63,325 nucleotides of DNA from Gp6-AA40 sp036742665 (GTDB lineage Bacteria; Acidobacteriota; Vicinamibacteria; Vicinamibacterales; UBA2999). Below the pieces are notes generated by a model. It was given only the letters and a program-made list of their open reading frames with translations, made no database searches and was not told where the DNA came from. This document shows, one piece after another, positions 8,184 through 18,500 of the stretch. The DNA lies in the NCBI GenBank assembly GCA_036742665.1, contig DAINQP010000005.1, positions 1-63,325 of the forward strand, in the 5' to 3' direction. Every line of letters starts with the position of its first letter. Position 1 is the stretch's first letter. The position numbers and the translations under genes were made by a program.

Positions 8184-9866
8184 TTACCGCGCTCTCGGAG
8201 CGGCGGGCGCCGCGGAGGCAAACATCGCGGGGATATGCACCGGATCGTCGTCGGGCCACGGCATCCGACACGCCCGGTGACGCTCGTACAGGCGCAGGTT
8301 GACCCTCATACGGCGGACGTCCTGCGCAGCGCCTCCTTGTTCGGCCGCGGCAATCACGCCTTTCTGAACGTCCACGGCATCACCGAATTGTCCGAGCTCC
8401 GCCAGCGCCATCGCCATTGTCTCGCCGACGACGGTGGTCTTGTTGGCTTTCATCAGTTCCTGGGCCAGTTCCATGGCGCGAGCGCCGTCGCGAACCGTGT
8501 CGTCGGGCGCCGCTGCAAGGATTCGTGCCAGTGCGTGCGACAGCTCGGGTCGATCGGGCAGAATGCGGGCACTCTCGTCGAGCCAGCCTTTCGCGTCGCG
8601 ATACCGGCGGAGACGGACCAGCGCCATCGCATAGGCGAACCTGGCCTCTGCTGACCGCGGATTGATGCGAACGACATCGGCGTATGGCTTCAATGAGGCT
8701 TCGATACGTCCGCTGCTACGGAGCGTGTCGCCAAGTGCCATCAATGCTTCCGTGTAGTTGGGGTTGTATTTGATCGCCGCGCTCAATCGCTGGATCGCCT
8801 GGTTCGTTTGTCCAGAGCCGGCGAGGATCACGCCGAGGCTGTAGTTGGCTTTGGCCGAGGCCTCATCGAGCCCATCGGCTGGCGCCAGCTTTGCCACTTC
8901 CTCGAAGCGGGCCACCGCCCCATCGACATCGCCCTGAAGCACCAACGCGGTGCCGAGCTTGTGGCGCAGTGACCGTCCGAGCGCGGTCGTCGCCGGCGCG
9001 AGCTGAATGCCCTTGCGGAAGGATTCCTCAGCGGCCTTGAAGTCGCGTGCTTCGAGCGCGCGGACGCCGCGCAGCTCATACGAGAGCCCGCTCTCGATCG
9101 ACATATCGAGATCCGCTCGCAGCCGATCGGGGACCACAAGATCAGTGTTCCGCCACAGTATGAGATGCTCTTCGGCTTTGGCCGTGTCGCCCAGCCCTCG
9201 ATATGCATTGGCCAACGGAGAATGGATGCTGGCGGCGCTCGCATCGAAGGCTAGTGCTTCCTCGAGCACGGTGACCGCGCGCTGATAATCACGCCGCGCG
9301 AGCGCGGCCTGGCCGAGACCCGCCATCACCGCGACGTTGCGGGGCGGTAGCTGCGCCGCGCGCTCGAACAACGGCTCGGCGACATCCGGCTTTCCCTGCT
9401 CGAGATACAAACGTCCGAGCCAGATCAACGTGGCAATTTCCGAAGGATTTCGTTGCAGCGCGCGCTCGAACGACTGAATCGACTTCTCCGTCTGGCCGAT
9501 GCTCTTGTACAGATGACCGAGGTAGTAGGGCCACCGCACATCACCGGGCATCAGCTCCTGCGCGTTGAGATACGCCGGCTCGGCGGCCTCGTAGTACTCG
9601 GCGGCCTGCAGCAACATCGCGTACTCGCCATAGGCGGTGCCGAGCTCGTCACCCGATGCGCCCGCCTTCTTCTTATCCATCAGCGTGGCGTAGCGCTGCT
9701 TGACCTGTGCCTGCACCGGCGGATCCATGCGCGCGAGATCGGGCAGGATCACGTCGCGAGAAGCGGTCGGCGGCGGTGCCGGCGCTGGCGGCTTCGACGA
9801 GCCGCATGCGACGACGACCAGGAGCAGCATGCTGATGGCGAGCCGTGCGGTCACTCGCGCTGTCAC
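8184..9866 (-). CDS. TPR lipoprotein
   Basis: 560 residues. N-terminal lipoprotein signal ending LLVVVACGSS (lipobox Cys about residue 21), then a Pro/Ala-rich linker, then a run of roughly ten tetratricopeptide repeats, e.g. WPYYLGHLYKSIGQTEKSI and TLIWLGRLYLEQGKPDVAE. Presumably anchored in an outer or inner membrane leaflet as a protein-interaction scaffold. GTG start overlaps the stop of the upstream ASPIC/UnbV gene by 4 bp, so the two are coupled. The mirror-image pair at 11757-15463 has the same two domain types, which suggests TPR and propeller proteins act as a unit. Partner and ligand unknown. Confidence 0.88.
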   Translation of the reverse strand: MTARVTARLAISMLLLVVVACGSSKPPAPAPPPTASRDVILPDLARMDPPVQAQVKQRYATLMDKKKAGASGDELGTAYGEYAMLLQAAEYYEAAEPAYLNAQELMPGDVRWPYYLGHLYKSIGQTEKSIQSFERALQRNPSEIATLIWLGRLYLEQGKPDVAEPLFERAAQLPPRNVAVMAGLGQAALARRDYQRAVTVLEEALAFDASAASIHSPLANAYRGLGDTAKAEEHLILWRNTDLVVPDRLRADLDMSIESGLSYELRGVRALEARDFKAAEESFRKGIQLAPATTALGRSLRHKLGTALVLQGDVDGAVARFEEVAKLAPADGLDEASAKANYSLGVILAGSGQTNQAIQRLSAAIKYNPNYTEALMALGDTLRSSGRIEASLKPYADVVRINPRSAEARFAYAMALVRLRRYRDAKGWLDESARILPDRPELSHALARILAAAPDDTVRDGARAMELAQELMKANKTTVVGETMAMALAELGQFGDAVDVQKGVIAAAEQGGAAQDVRRMRVNLRLYERHRACRMPWPDDDPVHIPAMFASAAPAAPRAR

Positions 9867-11644
9867 TTACCCGTACCCTCGGTCAGCGTGGTCCATCGAT
9901 CGAGAGGCGCGACGCTGAATTCCTCCGTCTTCCCACTCGGCCAACTCACTTTCAGGCGCACAGGATCAGTGGATGCACCAAGTCCGACCAGTACTCGCGG
10001 ATCATTCGCCGAGGCATAGCTGCCATCGGATCGCGCACGCCGCCATAGTGTGCCGCCACTTTTGCGAATTACTTCGACACGCGCGCCGATTTGATCGCGT
10101 AGAGCCGGTCCTTTCGGACCGGCCTGCCCAGGCGCGTCCGGAAGGACGCGCCCTACGAGACGTAATCCAAGCCAATGGTTCCTGTTCCCGATGTTGTTGA
10201 TCAACAGACGCGCGGGACCGGCGGCCGTGCCGATCACCACATCCTCATCGCCGTCGTTATCGATGTCGCCAAACGCCGCACCACGGCTGACGTCGTTCAG
10301 CGTGAAGGCCTTGCCCGCTTTCGCTGACACGTCTTCAAACCGTCCGTTGCCCAGGTTGCGATAGAGCTGATTGAGCATCTTGAGCGGAAACGGATCGTTG
10401 ACCCGTGCCTGCGCTTCGATGATCGAGACGCTGCCATTCGCTGTGAGCAGGTCGAGCCAGGAATCATTGTCGTAGTCGAACCAGGCGGCGCCGAAACCGG
10501 TCTTGGCGAGACTGGGCGGCCCAAGGCCCGTTGCGGCTCTCCGATCCTCGAAGACACCGCCGCCCAGGTTGACGTAGAGGACGTTCATCTGCGCCAGCCA
10601 GTTGGTGATGAAGATGTCCTCGTCGCCGTCGTTGTCGTAATCGCCGGCATCGATGCCCATGCTGGCTTCGGAGTTGCCCTGTCCGTTCACCGCCACACCG
10701 GAGATGAATGCGGAGTCCTTGAACGTCCCGTTCTTCTGGTTGACCCACAACTGATTCGGCTGACCATCGTTGCCGACGTAGATGTCGATCCACCCATCGC
10801 CATTGAAGTCGGCGGTGGAGACACCGAGCGCGGGACCATCCGCGCCGCCGACCAGCGCACGCGACGTCACATCCTCGAACGTGCCGTTGCCGCGATTGTG
10901 ATACAGGCGATCCGGCTGGGCGCGGTAGCTGTTCGGCGGACAGTAGTCATGCTGTCCGGTCACTGATAAGCAGTCCAGATCGCCGGCGACGCTGTACAGC
11001 AGGTAGTTGCCGACGTAGAGATCGAGCCAGCCGTCGCGATCGTAATCAACGAACGACGCCGGCACGGCCCAGCCATTCGGATTGCCTACGCCGGTCTTCG
11101 CCGTGACATCCGTGAACGTACCGTTGCCGTTGTTGTGCAACAGCACCGAACCCGAGAGGCCGGTTCGATAGAGATCCACGAAACCGTCGTTGTCGTAGTC
11201 GCCGGCGGCGACGCCCATGCCGTACGACGTCACGTTGATGCCGCTCGGCCCTGTCACATCAGTGAAGTGCAGCGTCCGCTTCCCGTCTGTGCCGACGACA
11301 AGGTCGTTTCGGAAGAGACGGTCTCCCAGTGGGCCTGCCGGAGGATACGTGGCGTCCTTGATCGTCTTCTTAGCCCCCAGCATCGCGCCCTGGACCAGGT
11401 ACACATCGAGGTCACCGTCGTTGTCGTAATCGAATAGGGCTACGCCGGGCGCCATGATCTCGGGATAGTACTGCTCACCCGACATGCCGTTGAAGTGGAC
11501 GAAGTCGAGGCCTGTCTCCTTGGCGCGCTCGATGAACCACTCTGCGTCTGCAGGAGCTGGTGCGGCGGTGGATGGATTCGGACGCGTGTCGCCGCCGCAC
11601 GATACCAGGGCTAGGGCAGCGAATACTGCCGCTGGGAATTTCAT
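9863..11644 (-). CDS. CRTAC1-like VCBS/FG-GAP propeller with ASPIC/UnbV domain
   Basis: 593 residues. Lipoprotein signal MKFPAAVFAALALVSCGGD (Cys about residue 16). Then about seven FG-GAP/VCBS repeats with calcium-binding DYDNDGDLD-type loops (DYDNDGFVD, DYDRDGWLD, DFNGDGWID, DYDNDGDED, DIDNDGDED), ending in an ASPIC/UnbV domain (IGARVEV ... YASANDPRVLVGLG ... LKVSWPSGKTEEF). Extracellular or periplasmic adhesion/ligand-binding role by family. Oddity: two REP hairpins lie inside the ASPIC/UnbV domain and add about 13 residues (GRVLPDAPGQAGPKGPAL region) that the paralogue at 13709 lacks. First gene of a leftward pair with the TPR lipoprotein. Confidence 0.9.
   Translation of the reverse strand: MKFPAAVFAALALVSCGGDTRPNPSTAAPAPADAEWFIERAKETGLDFVHFNGMSGEQYYPEIMAPGVALFDYDNDGDLDVYLVQGAMLGAKKTIKDATYPPAGPLGDRLFRNDLVVGTDGKRTLHFTDVTGPSGINVTSYGMGVAAGDYDNDGFVDLYRTGLSGSVLLHNNGNGTFTDVTAKTGVGNPNGWAVPASFVDYDRDGWLDLYVGNYLLYSVAGDLDCLSVTGQHDYCPPNSYRAQPDRLYHNRGNGTFEDVTSRALVGGADGPALGVSTADFNGDGWIDIYVGNDGQPNQLWVNQKNGTFKDSAFISGVAVNGQGNSEASMGIDAGDYDNDGDEDIFITNWLAQMNVLYVNLGGGVFEDRRAATGLGPPSLAKTGFGAAWFDYDNDSWLDLLTANGSVSIIEAQARVNDPFPLKMLNQLYRNLGNGRFEDVSAKAGKAFTLNDVSRGAAFGDIDNDGDEDVVIGTAAGPARLLINNIGNRNHWLGLRLVGRVLPDAPGQAGPKGPALRDQIGARVEVIRKSGGTLWRRARSDGSYASANDPRVLVGLGASTDPVRLKVSWPSGKTEEFSVAPLDRWTTLTEGTGK
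10104..10152. repeat. Double REP-like hairpin inside a coding sequence
   Basis: First hairpin: GCCGGTCC-TTTC-GGACCGGC (10104-10123). Second: GGCGCGTCC-GGAA-GGACGCGCC (10131-10152), followed by the family's CTAC tail. Both are in frame within the ASPIC/UnbV domain of the 9863-11644 gene. Confidence 0.85.
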
Positions 11645-11756
11645 CTGATGCGTTCAGCGTACAGGAAAAGGACGGCCCGCCCCAAGCGTTGCCGGGTCTA
11701 TAAGACACGCCCGGCCCACGGCTGCAGGATCTACAATCGCTCGGTACCGCGCTCGA

Positions 11757-13712
11757 ATGAGTCATAGAACAGCCTCGACGCTGCTCACGTTGATCGTGGG
11801 CGCGGCCACTCTCACTGGTCAGAGCCCTGAGCCCAAGGCCGCCTTCCTTCAGGCGGTGGGCCAGTTCAGCCTCGCGCTCGATGGTGCCTACGGCGATGAA
11901 GGCATCCGGGTGCGCTCGAGCCTCGACGCGATGTCGCGTGCGCTCAGCGAATGGGATGCGATGCTGCGCAAGTACGAGGCGGCGATGACGGCCGACATCC
12001 GCACCGCCGAGCCCGGACTCGCACTCAAGATGCACCTCGCGATCGGTGGGCTGTATCTCGATCGCGCACGCACTGCAGATGGCCTGCGTGAGCTCGCCGC
12101 GGCTCGGCAACTCGACCAGTCGCGCGCTGACGTTCCGGTGTTCGAGGCGCTCGCCCATAGCCAACTCGAGGCAAACGACACGGCGGCCACCGCAGCACTT
12201 CGACTGGCCTCAACGCTCAACCCAGATGACGCGATCACGGCGTATGTCCTGGCGCGACACCTCTCTCGCACCGGTACCACAGACGACGCTGACCGCGCGT
12301 ACGACAGGTTCGTCGCCAACGAAGCCCCTCGTCTCGTACACAACCAGCCGCAACCATCGACACCGTTCATCGACCTCCGGCTGTTTCACGAGACTCCCGG
12401 CGTCGAGCCGTTCTTCCCGCCGGCACTTTACGTGGACGGGTTCGCAGAGCTGCAGCGCGGCAACCTGCCAGGTGCGATCGAACTGTTCCGCCAGGCTGTG
12501 ATGCGCGATCCACTCGTTACCGAGAGCGGGGTTGAGTCTGGCGCGTCGGGACGGGCGGCCGCCGCCCTCCGCGACGGATCGCTCGAACGCGCCAACGAGT
12601 ACGTGGGCGTCGCCATTGAACTCGCGCCCGATCGCGCAGAACCGCATCGCATCCAGGGACTCATACACCTGGCGAATCGTCAGCCCGACGCAGCGGCAAC
12701 TGCACTCCGCACCGCGATCACCCTGAATCCTCGCGACGAGCGCTCGCATCTGGCGCTCTCCGACGCGCTGATCGTCGGCGGGAATCTGCCGGCGGCGAGA
12801 GAGTCACTGCAGGATCTGCTCACCCTGCTTCCCTCGTCTGGCCGCGCACGCTACAAGCTCGGGCTCGTCTATCAGCGGCAGGGCCTGTTCGCCGAAGCGA
12901 TGCGCGAGCTGACGAAAGCCGCTGCCGCGAAGCCGCTGCTCGGCCTCAACAGCGTGTATCAGACCATCGGCGCGCTGGCGCGTTCGCAACAGCAATATGA
13001 CGCGGCGATTAACGCCTTCTCGCAGCGTGTCGACCTCATTCCCAATGATGCGGATGCGCATCACGAGCTTGGCGAGATGTACTTCCGACAGGGCCGGCAA
13101 AGCGAGGCCCTCGCAGAATTCACGGTGGCGGTCATGCTGAACCCGACACGTGCCGACGCTCACGCGGCGATCGGTCAGGTGCAGCTGCGCGCCGGCAAGT
13201 ATGCCGAAGCGGTGGCCTCGGCCCGACGCGCCGTCGCATTGGACGGCTCGCACAAAGAGGCCCAGTATGTTCTGGCCACATCGCTCGTTCGCATGGGCAA
13301 CGTGGACGACGGCAAGCGGGAGCTCGAGGTGTATCAACGTCTGCAAACCGAGGCGACCGCCGCTCGATCGCGCCAGCTCGAAGTCGACGGTCTCAGACGC
13401 GATGCCTCGGTGAGCATCGTCAACAGCGAGTTCACGAAGGCCGTGACGCTCCTCCGCCAGGCGCTCGAGCGGGATCCCGAATCAGCGCAGTCGCGTCTCG
13501 ATCTCGGCCTGGCGCTGCTCAAGGCCGGTCAGCCCGCCGAGGCGCTCGAACAGCTGACGGCTGCGGCAGCCAGGGAGAACAGCGAGGACGCGCACGTGTA
13601 TCTCTCCCAGGCGTACGCCGCGCTCGGGCGGAACGGCGACGCCGAGCGTGAGCGCGCCATCGCCTCCCGAATGCGTCAAGAGGCGCTGCGTCGCGCCGGG
13701 GCGGTACGTTGA
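11757..13712 (+). CDS. Secreted TPR-repeat protein
   Basis: 651 residues. N-terminal signal-type segment (about residues 1-23, LLTLIVGAATLTGQSP) with no lipobox Cys. The rest is a long series of TPR units, for example LHLAIGGLYLDRARTADGL (as read, approximate), AEPHRIQGLIHLANRQPDA, DAHHELGEMYFRQGRQSEA and DAHAAIGQVQLRAGKYAEA. Divergent from the 9863-11644 gene across 112 bp, so the two probably share a control region. Its stop overlaps the TTG of the following ASPIC/UnbV gene. Scaffold role inferred. Confidence 0.87.
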   Translation: MSHRTASTLLTLIVGAATLTGQSPEPKAAFLQAVGQFSLALDGAYGDEGIRVRSSLDAMSRALSEWDAMLRKYEAAMTADIRTAEPGLALKMHLAIGGLYLDRARTADGLRELAAARQLDQSRADVPVFEALAHSQLEANDTAATAALRLASTLNPDDAITAYVLARHLSRTGTTDDADRAYDRFVANEAPRLVHNQPQPSTPFIDLRLFHETPGVEPFFPPALYVDGFAELQRGNLPGAIELFRQAVMRDPLVTESGVESGASGRAAAALRDGSLERANEYVGVAIELAPDRAEPHRIQGLIHLANRQPDAAATALRTAITLNPRDERSHLALSDALIVGGNLPAARESLQDLLTLLPSSGRARYKLGLVYQRQGLFAEAMRELTKAAAAKPLLGLNSVYQTIGALARSQQQYDAAINAFSQRVDLIPNDADAHHELGEMYFRQGRQSEALAEFTVAVMLNPTRADAHAAIGQVQLRAGKYAEAVASARRAVALDGSHKEAQYVLATSLVRMGNVDDGKRELEVYQRLQTEATAARSRQLEVDGLRRDASVSIVNSEFTKAVTLLRQALERDPESAQSRLDLGLALLKAGQPAEALEQLTAAAARENSEDAHVYLSQAYAALGRNGDAERERAIASRMRQEALRRAGAVR

Positions 13713-15463
13713 GATCGCGTCGGCAAGGCCGGTCCAAAAGGACCGGCCCTACGCTCGTGGGTCTCGCGCTCGCCTGGCTCGCTACTGGACATTTCGCGAC
13801 GACGCAGTCACCGGCGAACGTGCAGTTCGTGAACGTCGCGGCGCCAAGTGGCATCGACTTCCAGCACGTCAGCGGCGCCAGCCCCGACCGGCACCTCTAC
13901 GAGATCATGAGCGGCGGCGGCTTGTTCTTCGATTACGACAACGACGGATGGCTCGACGTCTTCCTCGTCGACGGCGGTTCGCTGACCAATCCGGCCACCG
14001 ATAAGACCGCGCGGCATCGCCTCTACCGTAATCGGGGCAACGGTACCTTCCAGGACGTCAGCGCATCATCCGGCATCGCGCACAACGGCTACGGCATGGG
14101 AGCCTGTGCTGCGGACGTCAACAACGACGGCTGGATCGATCTCTACGTCACCAGCGTCGGCGTGAACACGCTGTACCAGAACAACGGCGCAAAGCCTGCC
14201 TCGCCGAAGCCCGGCGAAGGCGGGCGTTTCACCGACGTGACGAAAACAGCGGGCGTTGCCGGTGCATCGATGTTCAGCGCGAGCTGCGCCTTCGCCGATG
14301 TCGATCGTGACGGCGACGTCGATCTGTTTGTCGTCAACTATGTCGATGCGCGAGTAGACAACAACACCTTCTGTGGCGACGTCGGCCGCAAGTTCCGCAT
14401 CTACTGCCATCCACTGACATTCGCCGCACTGCGCAACACGCTGTACCGCAACAACGGCAGCGGCGTCTTCACCGACGTCAGCAAGGAAACCGGCATTCTG
14501 GAGCATCGAGGTAACGGCCTGGGAGTCGTGTTCGGCGACTATGACGATGACGGGTGGGTGGATGCGTTTGTGGCGAACGACTCCACGCCGAACTTCTTGT
14601 TTCACAACGACGGAGGACGCCGCTTCACTGAGACAGCGCTGCTGGCGGGGGTGTCGGTCGCCAGCGACGGTATGCCGCGCGCCGGGATGGGCACCGATTT
14701 CGGCGACTACGACGGCGACGGAGACCTCGATCTGTTCGTCAGCAATCACGAGCTCGAGGCGCACACGCTCTTCCGCAATCTCGGCAAAGGCCTGTTCGAG
14801 GACGCGACGTTCCCCAGCGGCGTCGGCCCGGCCACACTTCCTTACGTCGGCTTCGGTGCCGCCTTCGTCGATTACGACAACGACGCCGATCTCGATCTCG
14901 GCATCGTCAACGGACATGTGATGAATAGTCCTGGCCACGTACGGCCGGGCGCCACCGAGGCGCAGCGGAAACTGCTCCTGCGAAACGGTGGCGGTGGACG
15001 GCTCACTGATGTTGCGCGCCAATCGGGATCGGGTTTCGGGTCGGAGAAAGTCGGCCGGACCCTCAGCGCCGGCGACATCGACAACGACGGCGACCTCGAT
15101 CTGCTCGTCACGAACAACGGTGGGAATGCGGAACTGTTGCGGAACGAGGGTGGCACCGGCAACAACTCGGTGCTGATTCAGCTCGTCGGCGTTAAGAGCA
15201 ATCGCAGTGCGGCAGGTGCACGGCTGCGCCTTACGGCGGGCGGCACCACACAGGTCCGCGAGATCAAAGCCGGATCAAGCTATCTGGGACAAAACGATCT
15301 GCGGGTGCACGTCGGCCTCGGCAAAGCCACCACGATCGATCGACTCGAGGTGCGCTGGCCCAACGGGCAGAACGAAGTGATCGACGGCGCGGCCGTGAAC
15401 CAAATCGTCACGGTGACAGAAGCCAAGGGCATCACCGCACGCGCGCCCTTCGTGCGCAAATAA
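13709..15463 (+). CDS. CRTAC1-like VCBS/FG-GAP propeller with ASPIC/UnbV domain (paralogue)
   Basis: 584 residues. Repeats carry calcium-loop motifs DYDNDGWLD, DVNNDGWID, DVDRDGDVD, DYDDDGWVD, DYDGDGDLD and DIDNDGDLD, then a C-terminal ASPIC/UnbV domain (SAAGARLRL ... YLGQNDLRVHVGLG ... EVRWPNGQNEVIDG). The TTG at 13709 overlaps the TPR stop. A GTG at 13757 is an equally possible start, and choosing it would move the REP hairpin at 13727-13748 out of the coding region while keeping the hydrophobic signal VGLALAWLATGHFA. Exported protein, coupled to the TPR gene. Mirror image of the 8184-11644 pair. Confidence 0.9.
   Translation: MRSRRQGRSKRTGPTLVGLALAWLATGHFATTQSPANVQFVNVAAPSGIDFQHVSGASPDRHLYEIMSGGGLFFDYDNDGWLDVFLVDGGSLTNPATDKTARHRLYRNRGNGTFQDVSASSGIAHNGYGMGACAADVNNDGWIDLYVTSVGVNTLYQNNGAKPASPKPGEGGRFTDVTKTAGVAGASMFSASCAFADVDRDGDVDLFVVNYVDARVDNNTFCGDVGRKFRIYCHPLTFAALRNTLYRNNGSGVFTDVSKETGILEHRGNGLGVVFGDYDDDGWVDAFVANDSTPNFLFHNDGGRRFTETALLAGVSVASDGMPRAGMGTDFGDYDGDGDLDLFVSNHELEAHTLFRNLGKGLFEDATFPSGVGPATLPYVGFGAAFVDYDNDADLDLGIVNGHVMNSPGHVRPGATEAQRKLLLRNGGGGRLTDVARQSGSGFGSEKVGRTLSAGDIDNDGDLDLLVTNNGGNAELLRNEGGTGNNSVLIQLVGVKSNRSAAGARLRLTAGGTTQVREIKAGSSYLGQNDLRVHVGLGKATTIDRLEVRWPNGQNEVIDGAAVNQIVTVTEAKGITARAPFVRK
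13727..13748. repeat. REP-like hairpin at a gene junction
   Basis: GGCCGGTCC-AAAA-GGACCGGCC followed by CTAC. Identical arms to the copy at 62306-62327. It sits directly at the TPR-stop/propeller-start junction. Confidence 0.85.
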
Positions 15464-15467
15464 AAAT

Positions 15468-15548
15468 GGCGGGTCCGAAGAACAGGACCCGCCCCACGTC
15501 TCCCCCGGGAGGGCACGTGTAGGCCGGGTCCTGGTTTATGGACCCGGC
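15468..15548. terminator. Paired REP-like hairpins between convergent genes
   Basis: Two stems fill the 94 bp between the propeller gene and the TonB receptor: GGCGGGTCC-N8-GGACCCGCC (15468-15493) and GCCGGGTCC-N8-GGACCCGGC (15523-15548). Both have 9-bp perfect arms. Position suits a bidirectional terminator, though no long T-run is present. Sequence places them in the REP-like family. Confidence 0.65.
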
Positions 15549-15557
15549 TTCGTTGTC

Positions 15558-18500
15558 TTAGAAATCGAAGGTGACGTTGAAGCGCGCGAACCGCGGATTC
15601 AGAACCGCTGTCGGACGCAGCCACGTCGCGCCGTCGGTGCCGAAGCCCTGGTTGAACGCCGTTCCCACGTTGGAATTGAACATGTTGTAGAGATCGATCG
15701 CGACGTTGGCACGCGTCCTGCCGAAGCGGAGGATCTTGCCGAACCGCATATCCACCGAGTTCACGCGGTCACCGAACAGCGATGACGGCAGCACCAGATT
15801 GACCGTCTGCGTCGTCACGCCGGGCGCAAACGGGGTCTGCCCGTTCGCCGCGAGGATTTCTGGAGTGATCGTGTAGTTCGCCGCAAGGCCCACGCCGTTT
15901 GTGGCCACACCCGTCTCAATCGTCAACGGCTCCGTGTTGGCCTGCGACCGCAGGATGCCGCTGATCAGAACGTCCACCTTCGGGATCGTGTACGTGACGA
16001 GACCGCGCCAGTTCATCTGCCAGTCTTCCTCGATACGACACGCACCCACCTGCTGATAGACAACTGGGAATATGCCCGTTATCGTCAGCTCCGGCAGCGC
16101 TGACCATACGTCGCACAGATCGCGCGTGCCACCGCCGGTGCTGAAGCCTCCCTGCAGAACCAGACCATTGCTCATACGCGAATTGGCGGTGAAGTCGATC
16201 CCCTGCCAGTAATAGGTTTCGTCGCCGTAATCGCGCTGGAATGTGCGGTAATTGCTGGTCGCACCAATCGGGTTGTTGCCATTGCGTTTGAGGAAGGTCA
16301 ACCGCTGCCCGCTCGTCGGCAGGTCCGGGTGCGCTGGCGCGGCGATCGTGAACTGATCGAAGTCAGTCGGCCCGATCGCCTGGTTGTCGGTGACGTAGAA
16401 GTTGCTCCACCACCGACGATTGAACGCGATGTCAACGGAGAGGCGTGGCAGGATCTCCTGCTGCAATGCCACACCCCACTGCCAGTCGAACGGCCGATTG
16501 CCCCATCCGCTCATGATCTCGGGGTTCACGCGAGTTGTGTTGAACGGATTGCCGAAGTTCAGGTTTTGCCACGGACCACACTCGCCGTTGGCCGCCGAGC
16601 TCTCGAGCACACAGTCTGGCGCGAAGTTGCCGTTCGCATCGCCCCACGTCCGCGTCGTCATGTTCTGGAACGTGACACCCGGATTGGCCTGAATAAAGTT
16701 GCTTTCGTTGTTCGCGGGCTGGAGATACTTGCTGTAATTCACCTTCAATGCGGTCTTGCCGTTGCCGAAGACGTCCCACGCTACACCGACGCGAGGCGTG
16801 ATGTCGTGATAACCCGTGACGCCCTCCGTGCGCGGGAAGATGAACCCATTGGGAAGGAACCTCGATCCCGTGAGCGCTCCATTTTCACCCTCGGGATGCC
16901 AGCTCCACGCATGCTCATATCGGAGCCCGCCCTGGATGGTGAACCGATTCACGGTCCACTGATCCTGCGCGTAGAACGCATCGAATCGCGTCCGGTTGCT
17001 TTGCTGACTCGGGATGTACTGCGTGACTGAGGAGGGCAGCCCACCAAAGAACGTGTAGCTGATCATGTTCGGGTTGCCGATCGTGAACTGCTTCTGCACC
17101 TGGTAGGCGGCCTGATAGCCGAACTTGGCGCTGTGCGAACCGGTTACATACGACATCGAGGCGCGCCACACGTTGTGCTGCTGATCGTTGCCAAGTGGGT
17201 TGGCCGTTGAGCGGTAGGTGAAATTCGGCACCGGCACTCCCGCGGCGGTGAATTCGGTGATCGAGATGATGCTCTGGTCTGCACCTGCGCCGGGGTAAAG
17301 TCCCCAGCGGCTGTTGAACGACGACAAGCCGGCTTCGAGGAGCAGCTTGTTCGTCGCCGGAGCACTCCACGTCGCCTGGACAATCTTCTCGCGGTCGTCC
17401 CACACCTGGTTGCCGGCTTCGGGCGAGTTCGAGCCGAAACCGCCAATGGCGCCGAGCGCGACCCAGTCGTCACCGCGCTGGCGGCACTGATCGCCGTCCG
17501 GCGTAAACGATGAGCCGCTGCAGTTCTTCTGGTAGTCGTAGTAGAACTGCAGCTTGTTTCTCGGTGTCAACTGCCCGGTCAGGCGAATCGCGGCGATCTT
17601 CTTGTCGTTGGCGTTGCGAGCCTTCACGCTCGTGTCGGCCACGTACGTAAACGCGTTCGGGTTGCCGGCGTTCCGGTTGCCGTAGAGCCCGGGCACGTCA
17701 CTGGCAGATCCGAAGCTGCGCACGTTGCCGAAGAACCACAGACGATCGCGCTTGATGGGGCCGCCCATCGCGAAGTTGGTGTCCCAGTTCTTGATCAAGC
17801 CGGGGACTTCGGTGATGCCGAAGCTTCGCAGCTGATCGTCGAGATTGTTCCCCTGCGCCCATTCGCCGGCGTAGCTGAGGAAGTAGGTGCCGCTGAAATT
17901 GTTGCCGCCGGTACGGGGAATCATGTTGAACGCCGGGCCGCCGCGGTCGGTCTCGCCGAGGCCGCCAGCGATCGTCACCTGGATTTCCGACGCGTTTGCC
18001 GTGTCGTAGCCAAAGCCGGCGACGCCGCCGCCGTTGAAGGCTGAGCCGACGTTCATGCCGTCGATCTGAATCGTGCCTTCGTTGCCGCGACCGCCGCGCG
18101 CAGTGAAGAAGTTCATCACCGGATTGGCGCCGGAGTTGAGACCCGTCGCCTGAATGCCTGGCACGGTGGCGAGGATGTTCCCGTAGCCGCGGGACGCCGG
18201 CAGTACCGACACCACCTCGTTGTCGATCACCTTCTGTGTGCGTGCGGCTGTATGCACGTCCACGACGGGCGTTTCACCGGTGACCGTAATCGTTTCCTGC
18301 ACGCCGCCTACGCGGAGATCGGCGCTGATCGTGATGACCTGCGCGCCGCTGACCTCAACGCCCTCGCGCCGCACGCTCGAGAAACCGGCCAGCGAAAATG
18401 TCACTGTGTAGGTGCCCGGCACGAGATTCTCGAGACGATACTGGCCGGTGCCGTCAGTAATCGCCGTCCGGACTTTCTCGAGCAGAGCAGGGCTTGCCGC

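Noticed and set aside
14066..15022. 318-residue minus-strand frame opposite the second propeller gene
   Set aside because: Val/Ala/Glu repeats are the antisense of calcium-loop DxDxDG codons.
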